From Pseudomonas sp. P8_241 (GTDB lineage Bacteria > Pseudomonadota > Gammaproteobacteria > Pseudomonadales > Pseudomonadaceae): a DNA stretch of 64,000 nucleotides. Below are positions 35,990-44,819 of the stretch, one piece after another. How positions within the stretch are numbered: position 1 is the stretch's first letter; each line of letters begins with the position of its first letter. The DNA lies in contig NZ_CP125377.1 in NCBI RefSeq assembly GCF_034008315.1, forward strand, positions 6,078,501 through 6,142,500. The letters are read 5' to 3'. The translations under genes were made by a program, and so were the position numbers. The notes beneath the pieces are model-generated. The model had not been told where the DNA came from. It did not search any database and was given only the letters and a program-made list of their open reading frames with translations.

Positions 35990-37210
35990 TTAAGCCGCGT
36001 CGCGCTTGGCGTCGTTGCGGTAAGCCTCTACCGCCTCGATCAAGGCTTGAAGAATCTCCGCGCTCTCGCCGATCACCGAGAGGTCCGCGCGCTTGATCAT
36101 GTCGCAACCGGGGTCAAGGTTGATCGCCACCACCTTGTCGCAGGCACCAATGCCTTGCAGGTGCTGGATCGCCCCGGAAATCCCCACCGCCACATAGACC
36201 CGTGCCGTGACCCAGGTGCCGGACGCGCCGACCTGACGGTCGCGGGCCATGAAGCCGTCGTCCACTGCCACCCGCGAGGCGCCTTCGGTCGCGCCGAGGG
36301 CTTCGGCTGTCCTGTGGAAAAGTCCCCAGTCCTTGACCCCGTTGCCGCCGGAGAAAATGAACTCGGCTTCGGCCATGGGGATCGCCGCCGGGTCCACCGC
36401 CACCGCACCCAGATCTTCGATCCGCGACAGGCTGCGTGCCACGGTTGTGGATAACTCCACGGGCAAGGCTTCATGACGGGTTTCGTTGACCGGTTCGGCG
36501 CACTCGACGGCCGCCAGAATCAAGCGCGCAAGCGGACGGGCCAAGTCTTGCAAACCCGCACCAGCGCGGCCGATGCACTCCTGATCCTTGACCTGCCAGA
36601 CCCGCGTGGCCGGGCGTTGAGCCAAAGCCGCAGCAAAGCGCCGACCCAATTCACCGCCACCGCTGCGGCTGTCCGGCAGCAACCAGTGACGCGGGCTGAA
36701 CTGGTTATCCACAGCCCGCAGGCCCTGGACTCGCTGTTCCGGTGCATAACCGCTGAATTCTTCGCCATCCAGCACCAGCAAGCGATCGACGCCTGCAGTG
36801 GCGAACGTGGTTTCCTTGTGCTCGCCGAACACCACGGCCAGTACCGCGCCGTCGCTGCCGGCCAGTTGATGAGCCAGGCCCAACAGATCGCGGTCGTGGC
36901 TGCTCAAGCGGCCGCCGACCATGTCCGGCACCACGCAGATGTAGAACGCCGGTGCTGGCACTTGATGCAGCGGCAATTGCACCTCAACGGCGGCGGTGCG
37001 CTTGGTGGCGCCACCCTGTTGTTCGCCACTTCGGTCGATCCGTTTGATGCCGTTGGGTCCGATGAAACCCATCCCATGCGGGTTCTTGCGGATGACGCCG
37101 TTGGGCCCCATCCAGCTGTGTTGCGCCGGTTGCATGGCCGCGTGCAGCGGATGCAGACGGTTACGGGCGATCCATTCGGCACGCGGGTCGCGGCGGATAA
37201 TGTCGCTCAT
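35990..37210 (-). CDS. etfA: Electron transfer flavoprotein alpha subunit (dimethylglycine pathway)
   Basis: 406-residue EtfA-like subunit. After an unusual N-terminal extension of about 80 residues with repeated GPNGV/GPNGI motifs, the Etf domain follows; the C-terminal FAD-binding block has GASGTWVTARVYVAVGISGAIQHLQG, the ETF alpha signature, read in pieces as GISGAIQH and INLDPGCDMIKRADLSV. It pairs with etfB and shares one base with the dgcB stop (TGATG), a coupled arrangement. Two DnaA boxes lie inside. Confidence 0.92.
   Translation of the reverse strand: MSDIIRRDPRAEWIARNRLHPLHAAMQPAQHSWMGPNGVIRKNPHGMGFIGPNGIKRIDRSGEQQGGATKRTAAVEVQLPLHQVPAPAFYICVVPDMVGGRLSSHDRDLLGLAHQLAGSDGAVLAVVFGEHKETTFATAGVDRLLVLDGEEFSGYAPEQRVQGLRAVDNQFSPRHWLLPDSRSGGGELGRRFAAALAQRPATRVWQVKDQECIGRAGAGLQDLARPLARLILAAVECAEPVNETRHEALPVELSTTVARSLSRIEDLGAVAVDPAAIPMAEAEFIFSGGNGVKDWGLFHRTAEALGATEGASRVAVDDGFMARDRQVGASGTWVTARVYVAVGISGAIQHLQGIGACDKVVAINLDPGCDMIKRADLSVIGESAEILQALIEAVEAYRNDAKRDAA
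36446..36454 (-). other. Perfect DnaA box inside etfA (reverse)
   Basis: TGTGGATAA on the plus strand, i.e. TTATCCACA on the minus strand. Confidence 0.4.
36705..36713 (+). other. Perfect DnaA box inside etfA
   Basis: Exact TTATCCACA, 259 bp from the reverse box at 36446. Confidence 0.4.
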
Positions 37211-39159
37211 CAGTGCACCTCCGCAGGTTCACGTTGGGCTGGTGCAGCCGGTTTGCTCGGCGCGGCATCTTCGAGCAACGCGTCGGCCACCAGCTCGGCG
37301 ATGTCCTTGATCAGCGGGCGGGGCTCGACCACCCCTTCGAGCATCGCCGTGCACTGTGGACAACCCACGGCCACCAGCTCGGCGCCGGTCTCGCGGATGT
37401 CTTCCATGCGCATGTCCGGAATCCGTTGCTTGCCCGGAATGTCAGTGATCGGCGCCCCGCCGCCGCCACCGCAGCAGCGCGAACGGAAACCGGAACGTTG
37501 CATCTCTTTGACTTCGATCCCGAGGGCGCGCAACACCTGACGCGGCGCCTCGTATTCGCCGTTGTAGCGGCCGAGGTAGCACGGGTCGTGATAGGTCACG
37601 CTGTCGCCTTTGTGCTGGCCGAGGTTCAGCGCGCCGGCCTGGATGATTTCTGCCATGTAGGTGCTGTGGTGCTGCACCAGGTAGTTGCCATCGAAGGCGC
37701 CGTACTCGTTTTTCAGCACGTGGAAACTGTGCGGATCGCAGGTGATGATGCGATTGAAGCTGTACTTGGCCAAGGTCTGAATGTTGCGCTTGGCCAGCAA
37801 CTGGAAGGTCGCTTCATCGCCCAGGCGTCGGGCCACGTCACCGCTGTCGCGTTCTTCCAGGCCGAGTACCGCGAAGTCGACTTTAGCCGCTTTCAGCACT
37901 TTGACGAACGCACGCAGGGTGCGCTGGTTGCGCATGTCGAAGGCGCCGTCGCCAACCCAGAACAGCACGTCAGTGGATTTCTTCTCGCTCAGCAGATTGA
38001 GGTTCAGGTCCGCCGCCCAGTTCATCCGCCCGCCCGGCGCAAAACCACCGGGGTTGTCGGTGGCGATCAGGTTCTCCAGGACTTCGGCGCCCTTGTTCGG
38101 CGTTGCGCCTTTTTCCAGGGTCAGATGGCGGCGCATGTCGACGATGGCATCGACGTGCTCGATCATCATCGGGCATTCCTCGACGCAAGCGCGGCAGGTG
38201 GTGCACGACCATAGGGTTTCAGCGTCTACCAGACCGTTGACGATCGGTTGATGCGGGTTCCCTGAATGCTCGCCAATGGCCTTGCCCGGATACGGACTGC
38301 CGGCGAACTTGGCATCGGTGCCACCGGCCAGGCCGACGACCATGTCCTGAATCAGTTTTTTCGGGTTCAGCGGTTGACCGGCGGCGAAGGCCGGACATGC
38401 TGCTTCGCACTTACCGCACTGCACGCAGGCGTCGAAACCGAGCAACTGGTTCCAGGTGAAATCCTTGGGTTTTTCCACGCCCAAAGGCGCGTCAGGATCA
38501 CTCAGGTCCAGTGGTTTCAAACCGGTGGAACGACCACCGCCAAAGCGTTCGGCGCGACGGTGCCAGGCCAGGTGCAGGGCACCGGCGAAGGCGTGCTTCA
38601 TCGGACCGCCCCAGGTCATGCCGAAGAACAGTTCCGACACGCCCCACAACACGCCAACCCCGAGAATCGCCGCCAACAGCCAGCCACCGAAGTGTTCCGG
38701 GAGGATCCCGGCCACCGGCAAGGTCAACAGGAAGAAGGAGGCCGAGAACGCCAGCAGGCTTTTCGGTAGGCGCATCCACGGGCCTTTCGACAGACGCGCC
38801 GGAGGGTTGCGGCGACGCAGGTAAACAAAGATCGCCCCGACGAACATCACCGCCGTCATCAGCAGTAACGCGTAGCCGAGGATGCGGTTATGCAGGCCGA
38901 AACCATGCACCAGAATCGCCAGCACGATGGACGCCACCGCACCGCCCGCCGTGGCGACGTGGGTGTTGGCGATGTACTTGTCCCGCGCCACCACGTGGTG
39001 CAGATCGACCATGTAACGCTTGGGCATGGCGAACAGGCCGCCGATCAGGTCGACCTTCGAGGCCCGGCCCCGACGCCACATGGCCACCCGCCGCAACGCG
39101 CCCAGCACCGCAAGGGCCAGGGCTGCGAACAACAGGATTGGAAGAAGGGTGTTCAACAT
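37210..39159 (-). CDS. dgcB: Dimethylglycine demethylase Fe-S subunit DgcB
   Basis: 649-residue membrane iron-sulphur oxidoreductase. The N-terminal half has about five helices (residues 1-210), followed by two 4Fe-4S motifs, CVQCGKCEAACP and CTTCRACVEECP, and two CCG-type domains of heterodisulphide-reductase kind (HDPCYLGR and CCGGGGG). It would move electrons from DgcA or EtfAB to quinone. ATG 39159 with GGGAG upstream. It lies between dgcA (REPIN in the gap) and etfA (overlapping), as in P. aeruginosa dgcAB. Confidence 0.95.
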   Translation of the reverse strand: MLNTLLPILLFAALALAVLGALRRVAMWRRGRASKVDLIGGLFAMPKRYMVDLHHVVARDKYIANTHVATAGGAVASIVLAILVHGFGLHNRILGYALLLMTAVMFVGAIFVYLRRRNPPARLSKGPWMRLPKSLLAFSASFFLLTLPVAGILPEHFGGWLLAAILGVGVLWGVSELFFGMTWGGPMKHAFAGALHLAWHRRAERFGGGRSTGLKPLDLSDPDAPLGVEKPKDFTWNQLLGFDACVQCGKCEAACPAFAAGQPLNPKKLIQDMVVGLAGGTDAKFAGSPYPGKAIGEHSGNPHQPIVNGLVDAETLWSCTTCRACVEECPMMIEHVDAIVDMRRHLTLEKGATPNKGAEVLENLIATDNPGGFAPGGRMNWAADLNLNLLSEKKSTDVLFWVGDGAFDMRNQRTLRAFVKVLKAAKVDFAVLGLEERDSGDVARRLGDEATFQLLAKRNIQTLAKYSFNRIITCDPHSFHVLKNEYGAFDGNYLVQHHSTYMAEIIQAGALNLGQHKGDSVTYHDPCYLGRYNGEYEAPRQVLRALGIEVKEMQRSGFRSRCCGGGGGAPITDIPGKQRIPDMRMEDIRETGAELVAVGCPQCTAMLEGVVEPRPLIKDIAELVADALLEDAAPSKPAAPAQREPAEVH

Positions 39160-39197
39160 AGGTGTTGCTCCCACAAACCACGGAGTCATGCATCGAT

Positions 39198-39289
39198 CTT
39201 GTAGGAGCCGGCTTGCTGGCGATTCAGACGACGCGGTGAATCAGGCAGACCGCGTTATCGTTCATCGCCAGCAAGCCGGCTCCTACAGG
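39198..39289. repeat. REPIN between dgcA and dgcB
   Basis: GTAGGAGCCGGCTTGCTGGC and complement; the spacer GACGCGGTGAATC...GCGTTATCGTTC is shared with the copies at 21075 and 53123. It fills the operon gap. Confidence 0.92.
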
Positions 39290-39297
39290 TGGCAGGC

Positions 39298-41358
39298 TTA
39301 GAAATCCTTGCACAGCCGCAGCGCGTCATAGATCGCCGCATGCACGTTGCGCTGGGCCACGCAGTCGCCGATGCGGAACAGCAGGTAACCGTCACCACTC
39401 TGTTCCAGACACGGTTGCGGCTTGATCGCGAACAACGCTTCGACGTCGATCTGGCCTTTGTTGCGCGAGCCTTCCTTCAACGCGTAGTAGATTTCTTCGT
39501 CCGGACGCACGCCGTTTTCGATGACAACCTGATCGACCACCCGCTCCTCTTTGGCGCCGGTGTATTCGTTCTCCAGCACCGCCACCAGCTTGTCGCCTTC
39601 GCGGTAGACCTTCTCCAGCATCATGTCGCCGGTCATGATCACTTCTTTCGGGTACATGCTGCGGTAGTAGGTCGGGAACGACGTACCGCCAATGGCCACG
39701 CCCGGTTTGATGTCGTCGGTGACGATCTCGACCTGGCTGCCCTTGTCCGCGATGAAGTCGGCAGTCGACATACCGGTGAACTCGCAAATGGTGTCGTAGA
39801 CCAGCACGTTCTTGCCCGTCGCGACTTTGCCGTCGAGCACGTCCCAGCTGCTGACCACCAAACCTTCAGCCGCGCCCCAGTGTTCGTTCTGCTCGATGAA
39901 CGGATGACCGCCAACCGCCAGCACCACCACGTCCGGACGCAGGTCCATGATGGTCGGCGCATCGGCCGCAGTGCCCAGGCGCAGGTCGACTTTCAGTCGC
40001 GCCAGTTCCAGCTGATACCAGCGGGTGATACCGGCGATCTGGTCCCGTTGCGGCGCTTTCGAAGCGGTGGTGATCTGGCCACCGATGAATTCTTTTTTCT
40101 CGAACAGGGTCACGTCGTGGCCACGTTCGGCGGCAACGCGTGCGGCTTCCATCCCCGCAGGACCGGCACCGACCACCACAACCTTGCGCTTCACACCGGT
40201 GGTTTTTTCGATGATGTGCGGCAGGCCCATGTATTCACGAGACGTCGCAGCGTTTTGGATGCACAACACATCCAGACCTTGATACTGACGGTCGATGCAG
40301 TAGTTGGCGCCGACGCATTGTTTGATCTGGTCGATCTGGCCCATCTTGATCTTGGCGATCAGGTGCGGGTCGGCGATGTGGGCGCGAGTCATGCCGACCA
40401 TGTCGACGTAACCGCCTTCCAGAATACGGGTCGCCTGGTTCGGGTCCTTGATGTTCTGCGCATGCAGCACCGGGACCTTGACCACTTCCTTGATGCCGGC
40501 CGCCAGGTGCAGGAACGGCTCCGGTGGATAACTCATATTGGGGATAACGTTGGCCAGGGTGTTGTGGGTGTCGCAACCCGAGCCCACAACGCCGAGGAAG
40601 TCGAGCATGCCGGTGTCGTCGTAATACTTGGCGATCTGCTTCATGTCCTCGTGGGACAAACCATCGGGGTGGAACTCGTCACCGCAAATGCGCATGCCCA
40701 CACAGAAATCGTCACCGACCTCGGCGCGTACCGCTTTCAAGACTTCCAGGCCGAACTTCATGCGGCCTTCGAAGGTGCCGCCCCATTCGTCGGTACGCTT
40801 GTTGACCCGTGGGCTCCAGAACTGGTCGATCATGTGCTGGTGCACAGCCGACAGTTCGACGCCGTCCAGGCCACCGGCCTTGGCGCGGCGTGCCGCTTGC
40901 GCATAGTTGCCGATCACCCGCCAGATTTCTTCCGGCTCGATGGTCTTGCAGGTGGCACGGTGCACCGGCTCACGCACGCCCGATGGCGACATCAGGGTTG
41001 GCCAGTTGAAGCCGTCCCAACGCGAGCGACGACCCATGTGGGTAATCTGAATCATGATCTTGGCGCCGTGCTTGTGCATGGCGTCGGCCAGATTCTGGAA
41101 GTGCGGGATGATGCGGTCGGTGGACAGGTTCACCGAACTCCACCATTCCTGCGGGCTGTCGATCGCCACCACGGACGAACCGCCGCAGATCGCCAGGCCG
41201 ATCCCGCCCTTGGCCTTCTCTTCGTAATACTTGACGTACCGGTCGGTGGTCATGCCGCCGTCGGTCGCATAGACCTCCGCGTGCGCGGTGCTGAGTACGC
41301 GGTTACGGATGGTCAGTTTGCCGATCTGAATCGGCTGGAACATTGCTTCGAAAGCCAT
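39298..41358 (-). CDS. dgcA: Dimethylglycine demethylase flavoprotein DgcA
   Basis: 686-residue enzyme of the old-yellow-enzyme/trimethylamine dehydrogenase class. The N-terminal TIM barrel with FMN (about residues 1-370; STAHAEVYATDGGMTTDRYV, GVELSAVHQHMIDQFWSP) is followed by the 4Fe-4S cluster region (VGANYCIDRQY...) and a C-terminal FAD/NAD domain (VVVGAGPAGMEAARVAAERG). It oxidatively demethylates dimethylglycine to sarcosine. GAGGAA ribosome-binding site 8 nt before ATG 41358. Confidence 0.95.
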   Translation of the reverse strand: MAFEAMFQPIQIGKLTIRNRVLSTAHAEVYATDGGMTTDRYVKYYEEKAKGGIGLAICGGSSVVAIDSPQEWWSSVNLSTDRIIPHFQNLADAMHKHGAKIMIQITHMGRRSRWDGFNWPTLMSPSGVREPVHRATCKTIEPEEIWRVIGNYAQAARRAKAGGLDGVELSAVHQHMIDQFWSPRVNKRTDEWGGTFEGRMKFGLEVLKAVRAEVGDDFCVGMRICGDEFHPDGLSHEDMKQIAKYYDDTGMLDFLGVVGSGCDTHNTLANVIPNMSYPPEPFLHLAAGIKEVVKVPVLHAQNIKDPNQATRILEGGYVDMVGMTRAHIADPHLIAKIKMGQIDQIKQCVGANYCIDRQYQGLDVLCIQNAATSREYMGLPHIIEKTTGVKRKVVVVGAGPAGMEAARVAAERGHDVTLFEKKEFIGGQITTASKAPQRDQIAGITRWYQLELARLKVDLRLGTAADAPTIMDLRPDVVVLAVGGHPFIEQNEHWGAAEGLVVSSWDVLDGKVATGKNVLVYDTICEFTGMSTADFIADKGSQVEIVTDDIKPGVAIGGTSFPTYYRSMYPKEVIMTGDMMLEKVYREGDKLVAVLENEYTGAKEERVVDQVVIENGVRPDEEIYYALKEGSRNKGQIDVEALFAIKPQPCLEQSGDGYLLFRIGDCVAQRNVHAAIYDALRLCKDF

Positions 41359-41373
41359 GGCGGGTTCCTCGAC

Positions 41374-41904
41374 TTACAACGGCTTGACGGTGAACAAACC
41401 GTCATCGTGGCCTTCTTCGGAGCCACCGTAGACTTGCTCGGCGACGGTGCGAATCTTGCTGCCACGGGCCTGGAGAATCTGATCCATCGCACCGGCAAAC
41501 CAGCCAGTGAACATATAGTCGACCTTGCGCCCGACCTTGCCGTACACGTAAACGAACGCCGAGTGTTCGAGCTTGACGCTGGCGGTGCCTTTGTCGAGGT
41601 CAATGTCCTGGATCTTGAACAGGCCCCAGCCGCGCTGCGACAGGCGCTTCATGTAGTGCTCGAACACCGCAACGCCTTCCAGACCATGGCATTCGGCTTC
41701 CTTTTCACACCAGTGCCAGGCGGATTTGTAGCCGGCCTTGTAGAGGATCTCAGCATAGGCGTCGGCGCCCAGCACTTCCTCGATGCCCATGTGGTTGTTG
41801 ACGAAGAAATGGCGCGGCACGTACAGCATCGGCAGGGCATCGGAGGTCCAGACACCGGTTTCGCTGTCGACTTCGATAGGCAATTGCGGGGCGATCTTGG
41901 CCAT
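41374..41904 (-). CDS. DUF5943 protein of the dgc operon
   Basis: 176-residue protein with a 4-vinyl-reductase-like (V4R) fold feel: LPMLYVPRHFFVNNHMGIEEVL and EAECHGLEGVAVFEHYMKRL. It is always found next to dgcA in pseudomonads (PA5397 in P. aeruginosa), so it is probably an accessory or assembly factor for dimethylglycine demethylation. Ribosome-binding site GGAG, 15 bp upstream of dgcA. No enzymatic role is established. Confidence 0.88.
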   Translation of the reverse strand: MAKIAPQLPIEVDSETGVWTSDALPMLYVPRHFFVNNHMGIEEVLGADAYAEILYKAGYKSAWHWCEKEAECHGLEGVAVFEHYMKRLSQRGWGLFKIQDIDLDKGTASVKLEHSAFVYVYGKVGRKVDYMFTGWFAGAMDQILQARGSKIRTVAEQVYGGSEEGHDDGLFTVKPL

Positions 41905-41982
41905 GGAAACTTAACTCCAGAAAATTCGTTGTGTTGCCTGCGGCGCGGACGGCCGCAGGAAAGGATTCAGAAGTGCGGCGGC

Positions 41983-42960
41983 TTACTCGCCCCAGACGTC
42001 CTTGAGGACATTGACCCAGTTCTCGCCCATGATCTTGCGCACCACGCGCTCGGTGTGGCCGCGCTTGAGCAGGGTCTCGGTCAGGTTCGGGAACTCGCCC
42101 ACGGTACGGATGCCCAGCGGGTTGATGATCTTGCCGAAGCTGGTCAGGCGGCGGGCGTAGCCCTTGTCGTGGGTCAGGTATTCGAAGAAGTCCTGGCCAT
42201 GACCCTGGGTGAAATCTGTGCCGATGCCGATGGCGTCTTCGCCGACGAGGTTCATCACGTATTCGATGGCTTCGGCGTAGTCGTCGATGGTCGAATCGAT
42301 GCCTTTGGCCAGGAATGGCGCGAACATGGTCACGCCGACAAAACCGCCGTGGTCGGCAATGAACTTGAGCTCTTCATCGGACTTGTTGCGCGGGTGCTCT
42401 TTGAGCCCCGACGGCAGGCAGTGGGAGTAGCACACAGGTTTTTTCGATTCGAGGATGACTTCTTCAGAGGTCTTGGAGCCAACGTGAGACAGGTCGCACA
42501 TGACGCCAACGCGGTTCATCTCGGCGACGATTTCGCGACCGAAACCCGACAGGCCGCCATCACGTTCGTAGCAACCGGTGCCCACCAGGTTCTGGGTGTT
42601 GTAGCACATCTGCACAATGCCGACGCCCAGCTGCTTGAACACCTCGACATAGCCGATCTGGTCTTCATAGGCGTGGGCATTCTGGAAACCGAAGAGGATG
42701 CCGGTCTTGCCCTGCTCCTTGGCCTTGCGGATGTCGGCGGTGGTGCGCACCGGCATTACCAGATCGCCGTTTTCGCGAATCAGTTTCTGGCTGGCGGCGA
42801 TGTTATTGACGGTGGCCTGAAAGCCCTCCCACACTGAAACGGTGCAGTTGGCCGCCGTTAAACCGCCCTTGCGCATGTCTTCGAACAGTTCACGGTTCCA
42901 CTTGGCGATAATCAGCCCGTCGATAACGATGCTGTCGGCGTGCAATTCGGCTGGGCTCAT
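41983..42960 (-). CDS. Membrane-dipeptidase family (M19) peptidase
   Basis: 325-residue zinc peptidase of the renal dipeptidase family. Zinc and catalytic elements include the N-terminal SIVIDGLIIAKWNREL (the usual HxD appears altered to IDGLI), VMCDLSHVGSKT, and VCYSHCLPSGLKEHPRNKSDE. It is the first gene of the dgc operon (PA5396 counterpart). Its role may be release of sarcosine or dimethylglycine from small peptides or conjugates, which is inference. The missing HxD histidine should be noted: it may have lost one metal ligand. Confidence 0.88.
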   Translation of the reverse strand: MSPAELHADSIVIDGLIIAKWNRELFEDMRKGGLTAANCTVSVWEGFQATVNNIAASQKLIRENGDLVMPVRTTADIRKAKEQGKTGILFGFQNAHAYEDQIGYVEVFKQLGVGIVQMCYNTQNLVGTGCYERDGGLSGFGREIVAEMNRVGVMCDLSHVGSKTSEEVILESKKPVCYSHCLPSGLKEHPRNKSDEELKFIADHGGFVGVTMFAPFLAKGIDSTIDDYAEAIEYVMNLVGEDAIGIGTDFTQGHGQDFFEYLTHDKGYARRLTSFGKIINPLGIRTVGEFPNLTETLLKRGHTERVVRKIMGENWVNVLKDVWGE

Positions 42961-43099
42961 CAGGCTGTCCCCTTATTAGCGATTCATGCGCCGAATCGTC
43001 TGCCGGCGCTTTGGGGCCAGCATATGCCTGCGCACCGGGGCAGCCGGGTGCAAAAACGACAGGGGAATTGCCGAAAGCGTCAATCCGCGACAAAGGGTC

Positions 43100-43121
43100 G
43101 TCGCCAGGCACAATCGGCGAC
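43100..43121. promoter_or_regulatory. Inverted repeat upstream of dipeptidase-dgc operon
   Basis: GTCGCC and GGCGAC, perfect 6-bp arms separated by 10 bp, 140 bp upstream of the operon start; another GCGAC lies at 43087. The GTCGC core matches the other betaine and carnitine promoters. Candidate GbdR site. Confidence 0.35.
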
Positions 43122-43184
43122 CTGTTCAAGGCCGTCTGCTTGAGCCAGAATTCGCCGCATCACTGGAATAGAGCGGCGACTTCA

Positions 43185-43586
43185 ATGAAATCCATCCTCC
43201 TGGCTTTGGCACTGATTGCGACTGGCGTACACGCAGCGGAGGAGTCCGACGACAACCCGTGCGACAAAGTCGAAAACGACATCCAGACCCTGGAATGCTC
43301 GGCTTTCAGTAAAACCACCGCTGAAGAGCTGCTGAACGAAAACCTCAAAAGCCTGAACGAGCGCATGCAGTCGCTGTACGGCAAGAACCCGTCGCAACTG
43401 AACGACATCATCGCCAAAATCAAAGCCGCTCAGGCGCTATGGCTGAAAACCCGCGATGCCGATTGCGCCGTAGAAGCCTTTCCCACCACGTCCGGCAGCA
43501 AAGCATTCACCATTGCGCAGAACGATTGCGTGGCGCGAATGAGTGACGAGCGGTCGGAGTTTTTGGAGTCGATTGGGCAGGAGTGA
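43185..43586 (+). CDS. LprI-like (DUF1311) exported protein
   Basis: 133-residue protein with a signal peptide (about residues 1-17, SILLALALIATGVHA) and a DUF1311/LprI domain with four cysteines (CDKVENDIQTLECSAF... and CAVEAF, DCVARM). LprI in mycobacteria inhibits lysozyme; whether this does is unknown. Helical with conserved Cys pairs. Divergent from the dgc operon and followed by a terminator. Confidence 0.82.
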   Translation: MKSILLALALIATGVHAAEESDDNPCDKVENDIQTLECSAFSKTTAEELLNENLKSLNERMQSLYGKNPSQLNDIIAKIKAAQALWLKTRDADCAVEAFPTTSGSKAFTIAQNDCVARMSDERSEFLESIGQE

Positions 43587-43684
43587 TCCTGGTATAGCGG
43601 TGAAAGCTGGAAATTTTTCCTGCCTTCACCAGCAGATTCCGTTTTTCCTACAGCACGTTCTAACCTCGCCTACACGTTTTGCTT

Positions 43685-43708
43685 AAAAGCCCAAGTCTGT
43701 GGGCTTTT
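43685..43708. terminator. Terminator between lprI-like gene and toxin-antitoxin pair
   Basis: Perfect 9-bp stem AAAAGCCCA / TGGGCTTTT with a 6-nt loop; T-tract on both strands. Confidence 0.85.
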
Positions 43709-43750
43709 CACGCAACACGCTGACAATTGTTGTTCATTGGCTATTTGAAA

Positions 43751-43792
43751 AATATAAGCAAAGATTCGCAAATCTTATAAAAGACTTATATT
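43751..43792. promoter_or_regulatory. Nested palindromes in toxin-antitoxin leader
   Basis: Outer arms AATATAAG (43751-43758) and CTTATATT (43785-43792) enclose AAGATT-CGCA-AATCTT (43761-43776). The AT-rich block ends 5 bp before the toxin start. It is the expected site for autorepression by the XRE antitoxin, though binding is unproven. Confidence 0.6.
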
Positions 43793-43797
43793 CTTCC

Positions 43798-44052
43798 ATG
43801 AACAGCATTCACTGGACTCGAAAGGCCGTTAAGCAACTCTTGAGATTGCATTTCGTTCACCAGATTCAGGTTCGTGATGCCATCACGGCGCTCGCTGGCA
43901 TGCCCGATGTGGGCAATGTCAAAGCACTGGTCGGTCATGACTACGCTTATCGGCTGCGCGTCGGTAACTATCGGGTCATGTTTGATTGGGATGGCGCGAT
44001 CAAAGTGGTCAGCATTCAACAGGTCAAAAAACGCGATGAGCGCACCTACTGA
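43798..44052 (+). CDS. RelE/HigB-type toxin
   Basis: 84-residue protein with the RelE/ParE fold pattern: basic N-terminal helix IHWTRKAVKQLLRL, core YRLRVGNYRVMFDWDG (the conserved RxGxYR-like strand), and a C-terminal KKRDERTY typical of the ribosome-dependent mRNA nucleases. The gene order, toxin before antitoxin, matches HigBA-type systems. It overlaps the antitoxin gene by 17 nt. Start ATG 43798 after a long AT-rich leader. Confidence 0.88.
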   Translation: MNSIHWTRKAVKQLLRLHFVHQIQVRDAITALAGMPDVGNVKALVGHDYAYRLRVGNYRVMFDWDGAIKVVSIQQVKKRDERTY

Positions 44053-44359
44053 CGTACAAATCATCAACGACGCCGAAGGCAATCCAGCCTTTGTGGTCAT
44101 TCCATACGCGCAATATGTGGCGCAGAAAATCGAGCCCGATCTGATCCCTCACGAAGTGGTCAGTCGCATCGTCGACGGCGCCACTCCCATCCGTGCATGG
44201 CGAGAACACTTGAACCTTACCCAAGATGAAGTAGCCAAACGCATGGGCATTTCTCAACCAGCCTTCGCTCAACAGGAAACAGTCGCCAAGCCCCGCAAAG
44301 CGACCCGCGAAAAAATCGCCATGGCGTTTGGCATCACCGCCAGTCAACTTGAGCTGTAA
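44036..44359 (+). CDS. XRE-family antitoxin
   Basis: 107-residue antitoxin. The N-terminal part (about residues 1-45, EGNPAFVVIPYAQYVAQKIE) resembles a Phd/DUF-like segment that binds the toxin, and the C-terminal helix-turn-helix (about 50-100) has LNLTQDEVAKRMGISQPAFAQQE. The overlap with the toxin gene couples translation. It probably represses its own promoter through the palindromes at 43751-43792. Confidence 0.88.
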   Translation: MSAPTDVQIINDAEGNPAFVVIPYAQYVAQKIEPDLIPHEVVSRIVDGATPIRAWREHLNLTQDEVAKRMGISQPAFAQQETVAKPRKATREKIAMAFGITASQLEL

Positions 44360-44392
44360 GCTGCACGCCATCAGCCAGTAAAAGGATTCAAC

Positions 44393-44809
44393 ATGAAACT
44401 CTGCGGCATCGAAATCAAAGGCAGCGAAGCGATCATCGCCGTGGCCAGCCTGGACGGCACGACGTTGAGCCATGTTGCGCTCGCCACCAAGAAAATTGCC
44501 CTGGACGATGACGACGAGGCCGCCAACGTCAAAGTGTTTGCGGCTCAGGTTGCGTCGTTTGTGCGTGAGAATTCCATTGATCGTATTGTGATCAAGAAGC
44601 GCAGCAAGAAAGGCGAGTTCGCGGGCGGGCCGACGACGTTCAAGATCGAAGGGGTTTTCCAGTTGCTAGAGAATTGTGAGGTGACGTTGCTGTCGCCGCA
44701 GACGATCAATGCCCAGGCCAAAAAGCACAACTTCGAGCTGCCGGGGACGCTGAACAAGTATCAGCATGAGGCTTACAAAGCAGCCTGCTCTGCACTGATG
44801 AAAAAGTAA
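44393..44809 (+). CDS. DUF3010 family protein
   Basis: 138-residue protein of DUF3010, with an RNase H/actin-like start (MKLCGIEIKGSEAIIAVA) and a later IVIKKRSKKGEFAGGPTTFK. The strand-turn start suggests a ribonuclease H-like fold, but no catalytic acidic set can be claimed. AAAGGA ribosome-binding site. It follows the toxin-antitoxin pair by 33 bp and ends before a REPIN. Function unknown. Confidence 0.82.
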   Translation: MKLCGIEIKGSEAIIAVASLDGTTLSHVALATKKIALDDDDEAANVKVFAAQVASFVRENSIDRIVIKKRSKKGEFAGGPTTFKIEGVFQLLENCEVTLLSPQTINAQAKKHNFELPGTLNKYQHEAYKAACSALMKK

Positions 44810-44819
44810 AAACGCCGCC

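Noticed and set aside
39289..42837. Plus-strand open frame of 1182 codons opposite dgcA, DUF5943 and dipeptidase genes
   Set aside because: It is antisense to three well-identified genes; its composition (many His, Val, Gly, Arg) is the usual shadow of high third-position GC.
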